Shown here in pieces: positions 10,111-21,182 of a DNA stretch of 64,000 nucleotides. The notes beneath the pieces are model-generated. The model had not been told where the DNA came from, did no database searches, and was given only the letters and a program-made list of their open reading frames with translations. Source of the DNA: Globisporangium splendens (taxonomy: Eukaryota > Oomycota > Peronosporomycetes > Pythiales > Pythiaceae); NCBI GenBank assembly GCA_006386115.1, contig VFIW01000129.1, positions 51,095 to 115,094 on the forward strand, given 5' to 3'. Position numbers and translations under genes: made by a program. Numbering within the stretch: the first letter of the stretch is position 1; every line of letters begins with the position of its first letter.

Positions 10111-11671
10111 CGCCGCATATTTCGCGATTTCGTCAGGAATGCACTCACACCAAGAAGCAGAAAGAAAGAGAAAGTAAGGAGAATACACAGCTACGTACAG
10201 TTACTACAGCGAGCACGGATGCGACGACTACAGCAAGCCAACCGATCCATCAATGGCGACTTGCCCGACGAACTGGCAGCGGCATAGCTGGCACCGCGGC
10301 TCTCAACAATGCGTATATACGGAGTGACGTGTCCATACACGAATGGTGTCGCTCCCACAAAGCTGAGGTTTTCCTTTCCCTTCCTTTCGTCTGTTTACCC
10401 GAATGTCTGGGATAGCGATTGCGCGTTCGTTTGTGTGTTCGCTTGTTATGCTTCAAAGCAAAAGGCGGACGCGGATGACCGATGGAGACAGCAGCTCGCG
10501 CTTTCCCTTTCGTTTCTCCAAATGACGTTCCTACGTGATTCACTCCTGGACTCCAAAAGCGCAAGCATAGTCCGGCTGTCACCGGGACAAACAAAGCCTT
10601 CCCAAATAAACAACCGTGGGGCGAAACCATCGCCATTGGATCGACACCAAAATCGCTATTTTTGCGCAGGATTGACACCCCCCAAGATAAACCCCTCCCC
10701 TCACTGCTCTCAATCAAACCCAAGTCTGATTTCTTTGCAACTTCGTTTGACGACGCCGTTTACTGGGACTCCGTTCTTGTTGAGGCTGCTTTGGGAGAAC
10801 GCATGCGTAGCTCGCCACAGGTCCGTATTGCAGGTCGGCATGTCAATTTGCATCCATCCATCGCCGATCTTTTGAAAGCTGCTGCTCATATCTTAACAAC
10901 CAAACAGAGACCACAGGACACTTTGCGTCACTCAGACATAAAGAACCCACCTTCAGAACAGGATAATTCTGTTCTGAAATCCTGTCAGAATTTCACTTTT
11001 TTTGGGTGTCAGTTCTTACCAAGTGCGATTGCATTTGCAGCCGTCACATCGCCAGGTAATCATGGCGTGGTGAATTGGTTGGAGTGACGATTTCCGACGG
11101 GACTTGCGTGAGCAAAGAGGTCGTTTGTATGAATCCCTCGGTGCAGGCGCAGTCTGCACATCGATGCCATCGCCGTTTGTCTCCACTCGTCCTCGTGCCG
11201 ATTCCTTTGTTCCTGATGCTCACAACCTTCAAACAAATGTTTGTCATCTTGCGATTTTCGGCAACTACAAAAAGTGGACAAAGAGATTGACAAAATAGGA
11301 GTCTTTTGTTTTGTCCTTTTTGTTTTCGCCGTCATTGTTGCCGGTATTTGAAACAGTGTTCAGATGCAGGTTGTCACCAATAATCGATAATCGAATTTTT
11401 CAAATCAAAGATGTCACCACTAAAATAGAAGACCGAATTGTATTTTTTGGAATCAGTTGTAAGAGTTTTGCAAGGTCGAGGCAAACAAAATTCTAGCAAT
11501 ATCCAGTACCTCCGAGTTCATGTTGTGGAACCAAAATGAACATAGTTTACTATTATTTTTAATGTACATTTTGAGAGAGCAAATGTACCACTGTCAGCGG
11601 TACATTCGTCGCCATTGGTGCATGTCACGCTGTTCTGGCGGAACAGAAGCCGTTGGCCAAGCGATCTGGGG
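10111..11671. other. Intergenic region with possible decayed coding remnants
   Basis: 1.56 kb without an intact gene. On the plus strand, 10700-11090 contains a 141-residue frame, and 11270-11345 encodes a charged-then-hydrophobic stretch (KEIDKIGVFCFVLFVFAVIVAG) that looks like the entry to a membrane span of a transporter. The frame shifts between these parts and stops intervene. I read it as a possible remnant of a membrane protein (a P-type ATPase is one candidate), but the signal is weak. Confidence 0.3.
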
Positions 11672-13217
11672 ATGAAGAAAGGCGTCGTGGGCGACGGACT
11701 CTACCTGCTGCGGCTCTACCTCCAAGTGCTTCTCTACTTCCCGCGGCTCATGTGCGTATACATGCGGGCTTCAGTATAAGCTCAGTGTACGAGATCTGAC
11801 CATTCTGCTCTCTGTGTATTCCTGGGAATGCACGCGCAGTGTGCAGCTCAACTTGAATTGGAATCCTTTTGTGATCGTCGCACGGAAGCTGCTGGTGCTA
11901 ATGAGTGGCGCAGACACGCAAGGCGCGCTCACCAGCAATGGCGAGCCTCAGGCACCAGCCAACGACTCTATGCCTGGACAGGCAGCGGCGAATGCTGGAG
12001 CTACTGGACCTGAGAAGCAGGTGCTGCGGTGGTTGGAGCCTGGTGAGCAGAATGGCGAACGCATCGCGATTGTGAGCTACCCGCGATCGGGCAACTCGCT
12101 CATGCGCGGACTCTTGGAGAAAATCACGGGCGTGTACACGGGCTGCGATACGCGCCCGGACCGAGCGCTCAGTCAGGAGCTGCAGCAATACGGCATGAAA
12201 GGAGAGGTATGTTTGGCATGTACTGTGAGCAAATGCGCCGTCTTCCAGCTTAGATGTCCGTGATCTTACTCGGTGCATGTGCCTCTTTGTGTGCTAACTG
12301 CATACGTAGGGTGTTGTGGATGAGTCTGTGTGGTTCGTGAAGACTCACTTTCCTGAACGTGTGGGCTGGAAGCCTTTCAACGTCAAGAAGGCGATCCTTG
12401 TGGTGCGTAACCCGTGGGACGCGATCGACTCGTACTTCAACATGACGCTCACCAATACGCACAACAAGAGTCTCCACGAAAGCCAGTACGAGCGCTTCGC
12501 AGACCGATGGGATGGTCTCGTCCGCAACGAAATCGACGTGTGGATGAAGTTCCACCGCTACTGGACGTCCAAGGTCGACATCCCCATCATCGTCGTTCGC
12601 TACGAAGATTTGCTCGTTCACCGGTGCGTTCGTGTATATGATTTGCTTGTCTGAAGCGTGAAGGAGTGAGGGCTCACACAGTGTGTTTCTATTGTTTGTG
12701 CTACCAAAACAGAGCGGAAACGATGCGTCGAGTGTTCCTCTTCCTCACAGACAAGCCGACTTTGGAAGGCACGGAGTGGGAACAACGAATCCACGATGTG
12801 ATGGCGACCAGCGGGGAAAACTCGGGTCCGTACGTGCCGCGCAGTGGGAAGATCGGCGGCTCGTTCCGTCATTACTCGGACGAGCAGTTCCAATACATCC
12901 TGAAGACGGCAAACATGCCATTGCGCGGCTTTGGGTACGATCCGAAGACGCAGGACTTCCCCAAGCAGATCATGCTCCCGCGCCGACAGGTCAAGCCAGG
13001 CAAGGCGCCGGATGCGCAGCTCGAGATCTCGAACGACGTGGGACACGAGATTCGCAAGAAGAACGATACGTTTGGACGCTTCTCGACGTGGTTCCGCAAG
13101 GCTCTGGTTGATCCGGTGATCGCGAGCGATGGTACGGAGCTAAACATGGACGAAGTGTATGCCGCCCGACAGAAGCTCCAGCAAGAAAGCGAATTGCAAA
13201 AACTACCAAAAGAGTAG
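11672..13217 (+). CDS. Membrane-anchored sulfotransferase-like protein
   Basis: Four exons: 11672-11751, 11840-12206, 12310-12623 and 12713-13217, all with GT..AG introns, giving 421 residues. An N-terminal hydrophobic stretch (LYLQVLLYFPRLIVQL, then FVIVARKLLVLM) spans the first intron and looks like a type II signal anchor for the Golgi. After a low-complexity linker the domain begins with VSYPRSGNSLMRGLL, the 5'-phosphosulfate loop that binds the donor PAPS. ILVVRNPWDAIDSYFN is the 3'-phosphate-binding motif (Arg and Ser). The arrangement resembles WSCD-type sulfotransferases. The acceptor cannot be predicted. Phases agree at every junction, and ATG 11672 is the only start compatible with exon 1. 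Confidence 0.75.
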
Positions 13218-13373
13218 GGCAGCAGTATTCAAAGCAAAGGCATACAGAGAGAGAAAACAAAGGGAAAACCAAACAATACTTTTTTGTGAGCTTATATAGA
13301 AAACGATTGACGTACACGCCAATTTGCTTTTTAGGAGAAGATTCTGCTGACATTTGTGTTTTGAAAGGACTCT

Positions 13374-15641
13374 TTACGAGACCGAGATAGGCTTGAGCGC
13401 ATTCTCGATGCGCTGCACTGTTTCACGCAGCTTGAGCTTGAACGCGTCGTCAGTGCACTCAATCTCCTGGGTGACATGGTCAACCGTCGCTGCGAGCCCG
13501 CTTGGCGTACGAATGTGGATCTTGTTGGTCTCAAAGTCGAGATCCGCGTCACCATACTGATCCTTGAGCAAGCGGAACACAATCAAGAGGTTGAGTGCCT
13601 CTTGGTCGGCTTCACCCAACTCCTTGGCTGCTTTCTCCAACTCGGATGGCGCCTCCAGTTCCGACGGCACTTCCTGCTTGATCAACGCTTCTTCAAACTT
13701 CATCTTCACGTCTTCGACGACTTCTTCTGCTCCTCTCTTGATTGGAACCTCTTCTTCCGCTTCGCGAACATGCTTGTGCTCATCGCTGTCGCTTTTCTTT
13801 GAGTGATCGTGCGGACAAGCAGCTGTTGGGTGGCCACTCAGCTTGAAACTAGCAGGACTTGCTTGGGCATGCATTGCGAGCGCGATCACCGAGTCGGCAA
13901 TCATATCCGCTGTCGGCACCGATGTCCATTCCACCAAGATCTTGTCTGGCGTAGCTCTCGTAACGACAACTTGCTCGCACACGATAATGCGGTTCTCCTT
14001 CTCCAAGTGCTGCACATCTTCGTACATTTGCTTGATAAATGTGAGCAACACGTCGAACGAATGGTACTCAAACGGTACGTGCTGGCGTTGCGTGATCGTG
14101 CCCGAGATCAACTTTGTGTAGGTCGACAGGTCTTCTTTGTGCATCAAGTGGGTGTGCGAGTCCACTTCGATCAGCAATCCAGAGATCACTTTACCGTTCT
14201 GGGGTTGTTCACTCGCAAGGCTTCCGATCGCCTTGGCGATTTTCTCGCCCTTGAACTCGAGCACAATTTCTTGCATGTTGGCTGGGGTGAAGATGTTCGG
14301 GTGGTAGATCTTCGGGTCGTTGAATTTCTTGTTGAGAGCCGACTTGAGACGCATCATTTCGTTTTTCTCACCGTGCACCAAGACGATGTTTGGTGGCACC
14401 AATTTCTCCACAAACCCACTCGTGCCCACGAAATCGGCGTGAGCCGAGAAAGAAATGTACTCGACCGTACAGTTCATCGGGATCACGCGTCCATCCAGTG
14501 CGACGATCTCTGTTGGTTCAGAAAGAATCTTTTTCGCGAGCGTGCCTTCGACGACATAACCTGGGATCAAGCACGCGTTGCGCTTATCCGAGCACCAGCG
14601 CTCGAAAAGCTGGCGGGACACACCACTTTGGAGCATACCAGGACTCGCCATGACCACCGACGGACCAGAGTCATCGAAATCATCCATGCTCTTCAAGTTT
14701 GAGATGTGCTCAAACTGGAACGGGTTCGAGATCGCGATCTGCTTGCGAATGCGGTCGTTCATCATGTTGATGTACGTCTGGTACACGCGCAGAGCCTTCG
14801 CCGCCAATTTCGATGCGAAATAGATCGGAATATCTTGCAAATCCGGGTGCGCTTGCCAGTGCTCATCCAAAATGAGCAGCAATTCCTGGGTTCTTCCCAG
14901 CGCAAACACGGGGATAAGGCATCGCCCGCCACGACGAACGACGGCTTCGACTTGGCCTGTAAAGCGACCTTCGCGCTCGACAACCGACTGGTGAACCTGG
15001 ACACCGTACGTGGACTCGACGATCAGCACATCGGGTGAGCACGCAGGCAACTCAGCCGCCATCAAGTGGCGATCGTTCTCGAGCGAGTAGTCCCCCGTGT
15101 ACAGCACTTTGACGCCACCGATCTCGATCAAGTACATGCACGCGCCAAGCACGTGGCCGGCATTGTACGGCGTGAACTTGATGCCATTGTGCATTTTCTC
15201 CTGGTGGAAATCAATAATCTCCACTTTCGCGACGCAGTTGTTCAGGTCCTTGTCGTCGTAGATCTGGTCGTCGACCGAGATGTTGGACACGCGCAGGAAG
15301 TCGCGCAGCATCATCTGCATCACGGCTTTCGTCGGGTGCGTCATGAACACGCGACCCTTGAAGTTCGTCTTCTCCGTGAAGTGCGGCAGCGCCGCGACGT
15401 GGTCGATGTGAAAGTGCGTGATGAGCAGCAGGTCGATCTCCTCGGCCTCGACGCCGTCGAAGAACGGCAGGCTGCCGTGACCCGAGTAGCCCGGGTGCAC
15501 GCCGCAGTCGAGCATGATGGTCTTGCCTTTGAACTTGAGCACGATGCACGAGCGCCCGACCTCGTTGCCGGCGCCCAGCGGCATGATGCGCATGATGTGG
15601 CGCTCATCCGCAGCCTCCTCAGCCAGTTTGCGCTTCGCCAT
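13374..15641 (-). CDS. CPSF3: CPSF73-type mRNA 3'-end endonuclease
   Basis: Intronless, 755 residues, the usual length is about 680-770. This is the metallo-beta-lactamase/beta-CASP nuclease that cleaves pre-mRNA upstream of the poly(A) site inside the cleavage and polyadenylation complex. Visible zinc ligands and family motifs: LDCGVHPGYSG near residue 45, HFHIDH near 77, NAGHVLGA near 160 and YTGDYS near 181. The beta-CASP insert includes PVFALGRTQELL, and the late HADF and LVHG motifs complete the active site. The C-terminal ~250 residues match the CPSF73/100 C-terminal region, interrupted by an acidic Glu-rich linker typical of a fast-evolving loop. The start ATG directly precedes a basic N-terminus. 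Confidence 0.95.
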   Translation of the reverse strand: MAKRKLAEEAADERHIMRIMPLGAGNEVGRSCIVLKFKGKTIMLDCGVHPGYSGHGSLPFFDGVEAEEIDLLLITHFHIDHVAALPHFTEKTNFKGRVFMTHPTKAVMQMMLRDFLRVSNISVDDQIYDDKDLNNCVAKVEIIDFHQEKMHNGIKFTPYNAGHVLGACMYLIEIGGVKVLYTGDYSLENDRHLMAAELPACSPDVLIVESTYGVQVHQSVVEREGRFTGQVEAVVRRGGRCLIPVFALGRTQELLLILDEHWQAHPDLQDIPIYFASKLAAKALRVYQTYINMMNDRIRKQIAISNPFQFEHISNLKSMDDFDDSGPSVVMASPGMLQSGVSRQLFERWCSDKRNACLIPGYVVEGTLAKKILSEPTEIVALDGRVIPMNCTVEYISFSAHADFVGTSGFVEKLVPPNIVLVHGEKNEMMRLKSALNKKFNDPKIYHPNIFTPANMQEIVLEFKGEKIAKAIGSLASEQPQNGKVISGLLIEVDSHTHLMHKEDLSTYTKLISGTITQRQHVPFEYHSFDVLLTFIKQMYEDVQHLEKENRIIVCEQVVVTRATPDKILVEWTSVPTADMIADSVIALAMHAQASPASFKLSGHPTAACPHDHSKKSDSDEHKHVREAEEEVPIKRGAEEVVEDVKMKFEEALIKQEVPSELEAPSELEKAAKELGEADQEALNLLIVFRLLKDQYGDADLDFETNKIHIRTPSGLAATVDHVTQEIECTDDAFKLKLRETVQRIENALKPISVS

Positions 15642-16775
15642 TCGCTCCCTTCTCCTGGTGTGTGATTATGGGAATGCGCACGCGTGCCAGGGAAAGGAGG
15701 TCAGTCGGGACAGGGAGATCACCTCTCAACATGGTGCGTGGGACGAATGTACCAACATTCTGGTACAGTGGATCTTTTCGCGAAAGGTAACAATCGTTCC
15801 TTCAGGATGGACGGCAACCATTGGTTCCGAGTCTCCGACATGACAATGGATGGGTGTGACCTTCCTGTCATAACGACAAAATGGCGGTTGATGTTGGCTG
15901 CTCTGCATGCAAAACGGCATGGTGGATCATCTGCTTTGCGTCTTGAGGCGTTGGTGAAGATGGGGAAAATGCTGGTGAATTGTATGTGATAGATCTAGGA
16001 TATCTTGTCCACTTTCGATGTAACATAATATACCTCACTAAAACAAACAAGCAAAAAGAAGGTTGAACATTGCACGGAACTTTAGTGAATGGAGAGAGGT
16101 ACACGAACGGTTCGTGTCTTGCAGAGTGACTCTGTTTGGGGGCATGCAGTCGTCAGCCAGCCGCCCAAAACAGACTGCTGCTTGACAGCAGCATCCTGAC
16201 TCTTCGCGTCGTTTCGTTTTCGCTCAACTTGTGCGTCTTTCTGACCCTGTTCCTTTTCACCGAGTGTGATACTCAGCGGCTGCTCTGGATACGCTCAACA
16301 TACAGGAGCTTGACTCAATGCGCTATCTTGGGCATGTCAAATGTTTCTGGAGGTCCTCTAATGAGACCCCAGTGTGTCGTACTGCTGCAGCACGCGCCGT
16401 TGCTGCATCAACCGCACACAACCAGGTAAAAGTACGTATTGCTCGGCGATACCTGACTCTGCCCTCACGAGGCTATTCCCACCCACCTGCCGCGCTTACT
16501 CCATCGAGTCCACTCAACCGCGCCGTTCTGTGGTCCATTTAGTACCCAAAAGAGTGGAAAGATCTGGCTCGCGCAATGTTCTTGCAGCGACCATCACTCT
16601 GCATCTCCTGTGTGAAAAAAAACCTCGCTATTAAACCTCACAACCTTGAGTAAATACGAAGGTGTTTTCCCTTTTGTTCTCTGTGCGAGTTGAAGCGAGT
16701 GAATGTCGTCTCGATCCTTGAAGCGCCGCTCACTCTCTTTGTCCTGTACAACAGAAAGCAACACGCAGGAGGACC
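15642..16775. other. Divergent promoter region between CPSF73 and the FHA gene
   Basis: 1.13 kb separating two divergent starts. A 101-codon plus-strand frame at 15684-15989 is uninterrupted but has no recognisable domain, and a 97-codon frame at 16136-16429 is mostly hydrophobic. I do not call either as a gene. Confidence 0.4.
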
Positions 16776-18492
16776 ATGAACAAGAAGGAGGCAATAGACG
16801 AGTGTGTGGCTCCGTCCGCAGGCCGGAAGCGGCATCTGGACGAGATCGCGCCGTCGCTCAGCTCCGATGGACCTGCGGTCACGGGCACGCCGGCGAAGAT
16901 GCCGCACCACAACAACCTGAACTCCCCGCGCCAGCAGCAGTATCAACCCATGTACACTGGCGTCGCTCCTGGCGCACGCAACTTCCAGCCGATGCAGTCG
17001 CCACTGCTCCGTGATCAGCAGCACAACGCCGTGCTAGCGAATATGAGTAGCACTCCTGCACACGGACCGTCGGGAGGAATCCGCAGTGGATACCTGAACA
17101 TGATGGACGTGCAAAACAAGAGTCCGAAGAAAGCGCCGACAAAGACTCGCCGCATGAGCATGGAGTTCTTCGACGACTTTGAGATCAGAACGGCACCACC
17201 GCTTCCAAGGTTGAAGTATGCTAGCGTGCCTGTGGAGGTGAATCGAAATGCGCCAGCAGGGAAGGGTCATCGTGGACAGTCAATCTCTGGGCAAGGTACA
17301 CTGCACGCGTCTCTAGGTGAAACGGGGTCAGCAATTAGACCGCAGGAGAATGTAGTGGCAGCTTCAGCGCCGGTGATTGTACCTCAGCCGCTAGCAGCAA
17401 CCGTGGAGCAAAAGGAGAATTGCACGTCTCGACTTGCCAAACCTCTTGCAAAGCGAGGTTATGAACGAGCTCCGACATGTCCCCCTGTCGTTGTTGAGCA
17501 ATCACTTCCAGCTGTGAGTACTTGATCGTTGTTACTGTACTCGCAGTTGCGTATTCTAGCCAATTCACTAACTGTAGATTTCTCAGATTTTACTCACTCA
17601 AGGTCCAGCCAATACCATCGAAAATGGCTCAAGCGCAGTAAGCAAGTTTGGTGGTCCACTTCCACCCTTCAAAGCGGCGGTACGGAGCTGTACGTTTATC
17701 ATGCATAACCAGTGAACTTGTGATCTCACTACTTTGTTCTGCAGGTGACTCCAACATCGACCCAAGCATTCCCTTGCTCAAGAAATCTCCCGTTCGATCC
17801 TCCGATTGGGAGTCGCCATGCGCCACAGCAAACTGCAAACGTGTTCCCCTCCGGCAGTTTTGTTCAGCTGGATCTGGGGAATCTGAAAACTGAGCAGTCC
17901 GACGATTGCTCGAGCGATGAAGAGCTGCATTTTCAGAATGACTTTTCTCTGTCCCAAGAAAAGATGCAAGATCTATCGTTTCGGGACACGCCAGACAATG
18001 ATTTCGAGGCTGAATCACTCACGTTAACGCTGTGTGAGGAGTTTGTCAGCATTCTGAGCAGCAAAGAGAAAGCAGCAATGAAAGATCATGGCTTAACAAC
18101 CATATCACTGACAGGTCAACCAAGTCCGATCATGCTTGGTCGCGATCAGTTCAAGCCTGTTTTCGGAGAGAACATCAGAGGGACCGACAGTAACCTTATT
18201 AGCCGTCGACATTGCGTTTTTTACGTGACTCGAGGTCCAGAAAATGCAGGAGTCATGCCGGTGTCTGTGAAGGTCGAAAACACGAGCACCAATGGTTTAG
18301 AAGTCAATAAGCGAGCAATGAAGAATGGGGAACGAAGAGAACTACACGTTGGCGACACGGTGACACTGTTAGAGATTCGCATGGGCGAGGTAAGTGAAAG
18401 TTTTGTGAGATCAGAGTGACGGATGCTGAAATAACTTGCTTTTGTGCCCGGAGGTGTAGAAGGATTTATATCGCTTTTTCGTACGGTGCTGA
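16776..18492 (+). CDS. FHA-domain protein
   Basis: Exons 16776-17513, 17587-17679, 17745-18389 and 18460-18492, 502 residues. The first ~390 residues are disordered and rich in Pro, Gln and Ser, with SPRQ, NKSPKK and KTRRMSME stretches that look like kinase targets. Residues ~395-500 form a forkhead-associated domain: LGRDQF (phosphothreonine-loop Gly-Arg), then ISRRHCVF (Ser-Arg-Arg-His), then VENTSTNGLEVN (the conserved Asn-Gly), then HVGDTVTLL. The last tiny exon adds KDLYRFFVRC, the expected final beta strand. FHA domains read phosphothreonine, often in DNA-damage and cell-cycle signalling. No second catalytic domain is present. It lies 323 bases upstream of the STAND gene on the same strand. 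Confidence 0.8.
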
Positions 18493-18815
18493 CGGCAGCC
18501 GAAGCAGAGCGAGCAAGGGACGAGAGCAGCAGCGGCTCACATTGCATGCCAGTCAATCAACACACAAAGGTCGGAAAGGCTTTCGTTCAGAGACGTGGCC
18601 GAGTTGTTCAAGTGCTGGATGGGGTCAAGCATTGAACACCGGAATGTGTTATATTATCAAAAATTGCTTCATTCGAAAACCTGAGGACCAAGGCTTGGTG
18701 TCTTGCGGCAACAAAAAAAAACCATGTCGAAAACGGTGTGCTCCTAGTAGCATGAATTGAGAGAGTGTTGTGCCACCAGCTATTTTTTGGGTTAAGTTGC
18801 CTTGCTGGGGTGTTT
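18493..18815. other. Spacer between the FHA and STAND genes
   Basis: 323 bases, presumably the 3' UTR of the FHA gene and the promoter of the next gene. A tRNA-like A box (tggccgagttg) occurs at 18597-18607, but no matching tRNA fold follows. Confidence 0.5.
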
Positions 18816-21070
18816 ATGTGTATTATTAATGATTTCAAAAAGGGTCGACGTGTGCCTCAGCATGTGCCCGAATTGCGATCCATTACCCAACCGCTACGGG
18901 AACACGAGCAATCTCGTCAGGTACCTTGATTTTTTACGCGTTACTTCAAACCGTCAGGGCAAAAAAGAAAACCTAAGCAAACGTTTTATCAAATGTCACA
19001 GCAGCCCACAGAGTTATCGAATGGAGGCTTTCAAGTGTACGACGACTTTCTCGTCGATATTGACGCTTTCAAGGTTCGCTTGGTTTGTGTGTTTCTGTTG
19101 TCCCTTAAACTACCCTCATCCAAGTGCTTTGTTTCGCTTTAGGTGGATTATGATTTCGCAACCTCTTTGTCAGTCAAGAAAGCCTTGACAGGCAACTCCA
19201 GCATTTTATTGTATGCTGGCGATGGCGATGAATCTCACATCATTGCGGAGGATGCCAATGGCATGCCTGTGAAGCTGGAAAAGCAGGAGTTCTTGGAGTT
19301 TGTCGAGCGAGGTAAGACATATTTTGCGCTGCTACTTTATTTATGTATTTCATATTTGTTCGCTGATGTATTTTATACGGCTGTGTTTAGATAATTCTGC
19401 CGCTTCCAACCTGATTGTGGCGTACACCCGATCTAAATCTATAGGTACGTTGGCTGTGACCGACATGTTTTTTGAACAACACATTTATTTACCATATCGA
19501 TAACGTGTGGTCGATTTACAGCAACCATGTTTCAGGATTGTGGGATGTCGCATGTCATATTTGTCGACGCTTCAGATTCCTATCAGACGAGAGCAATGGC
19601 ATTTTTAAGGTATGGCATTTCTTCTCTAGAGGTGCCTGACTACGTTTCTAACCTTTGCCTGTGACTTTTCTAGGGCTCTGTTTGCCGGAATTCTGAGAGG
19701 CTATCCACTTCAGAAGTGCTACAATTTTGCAGAATTCGTCGCGTTGCATGATAGAAAGCCTTTCATCACAGCTGGGAACGAGTTGTGTGCGATTTTCCAG
19801 ACACAGCCTCGGCGCGGTGATACTACCTCAGCTTTCACCGAAGCGATCAGCTCTAAGTGGGCGACACGATGTTTACCATCACTGTGTGGATCTTTTTTCC
19901 CAATTCTTACACCAAATTTTGTTGGCCGAGAAAAAGAAATTGGAGAGGTAAGATGCATCTGCTCACTTGGCTAACGTGCATGTGTTGATGCTGACTGTTC
20001 GCTATTGATTACTGCTCCAGGTATTTGCCTGCCTGAAGGTCGCCAAACACAAAGTTCAAGTGTGCACCATCAAGGGACGGAAGGGATGTGGGAAGTCGTC
20101 CATTGCCATATACGTTGCAAAATATGCCCACGAGAGACTATGGCATCAAAATGGAGTTCATTTCTTCCCAGTGGAATTGATTGTTGAGCAAATTGAGACC
20201 GAGCTGCTCCAGAATGACCCGAAGATAAAAGCTGAAGCCGGTAACGCTTCTGTTTCTCTGGGTATGACGCAGCAAGAAGATATGAAGCGACAAGTGATTT
20301 CCAAGTTCATGGCTCAAGTCGAAGAACTTCTTCTGTCGTTTCCAAGGTATGGTTGCGTGCTGTGCACTTCAATATGGGCTTAATCTGACAGTATTCATGT
20401 TTCCTTATGCTGACCTACACTAGCGATAGTCATGAAGTGAACGCTTCAACATTGCTGGTTTTCGATGGATGCGATTACTTTCTTCCATCAGCGTTCCGTA
20501 AATATGTGCTTAGCCTCACGCGAAAATTTCCCGGAGTTCAGGTATGCATTCCACATTGCATTTTATTCAGCTTGACTTCGGCGTCTAATGTGGCATGTAT
20601 GCTTTAGATTTTGATTACAGCTCGGCAGGACATGAAACTGAGCCTGTATCATTCCAGTTTGATCATCGAGCACATAGTTCAAGTCAACGGATTAAGCGAG
20701 GTTGATTCGGCAGCAGTTCTGTTGGCGTTGGCGAAGTTAAATCTGAGTCAAGAGCAGCGCAAAAAATGTACGTCACCTGCTCAGCATGATCCCATCATTA
20801 CCGCATATATTGACAATTTCTGATTCTGCTTTCATGTACCACGTAGCACTGCCTGACACTGACGTTCATGATCTGGCAAAACATGCTGCATTGACACGAC
20901 TAAAAGGAAATCCGTTGTTGATCTCACTTCTATCAACGGAGTTAAAGAAGAGACCATTGAGTGACTTAAAGTAAGACACATGCTATGTGACTACATCCTA
21001 AATGTGGCGACTAATTTGACCTTATTGATGCAGGGATTTTGCCAGTAGAATATTTGAAGAATGTGTCTAA
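18816..21070 (+). CDS. STAND NTPase with degenerate CHAT/caspase-like N-terminal domain
   Basis: Eleven exons: 18816-18920, 19002-19073, 19143-19311, 19391-19444, 19522-19609, 19674-19947, 20021-20346, 20424-20541, 20608-20767, 20847-20970 and 21034-21070, all in phase, 508 residues. Residues ~60-190 resemble a CHAT (caspase-like) fold: SSILLYAGDGDE sits where the catalytic His strand lies, and LIVAYTRSKSIATMF plus a CGMSHVIFVDA strand where the Cys strand lies. The His and Cys themselves appear replaced. After FVGREKEIG (~residue 246) comes a P-loop, GRKGCGKSS (~273), a Walker B LLVFDGCDYF (~373) and a sensor strand ILITARQD (~403), i.e. an NB-ARC/STAND module. No TPR, WD or LRR sensor follows; it stops at TAA 21068-21070. 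The start (18816) could instead be an intron acceptor. Confidence 0.65.
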
Positions 21071-21182
21071 TAGAGCGTGCACGACTGTCGTCATGGCTCA
21101 TGACTATTCCAGCTGATTCGACTTTATTCAGTAATGCATGCACCATATTGTTTTTCAGCAATCGGCAATATCATTGATTCGT

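Noticed and set aside
13803..14702. 299-codon plus-strand frame
   Set aside because: Lies wholly antisense to CPSF73, whose motifs are unambiguous.
18597..18690. tRNA gene suggested by an A-box-like sequence
   Set aside because: No paired anticodon arm or T arm follows, and the B-box match (cattcgaaaacc) is poor.
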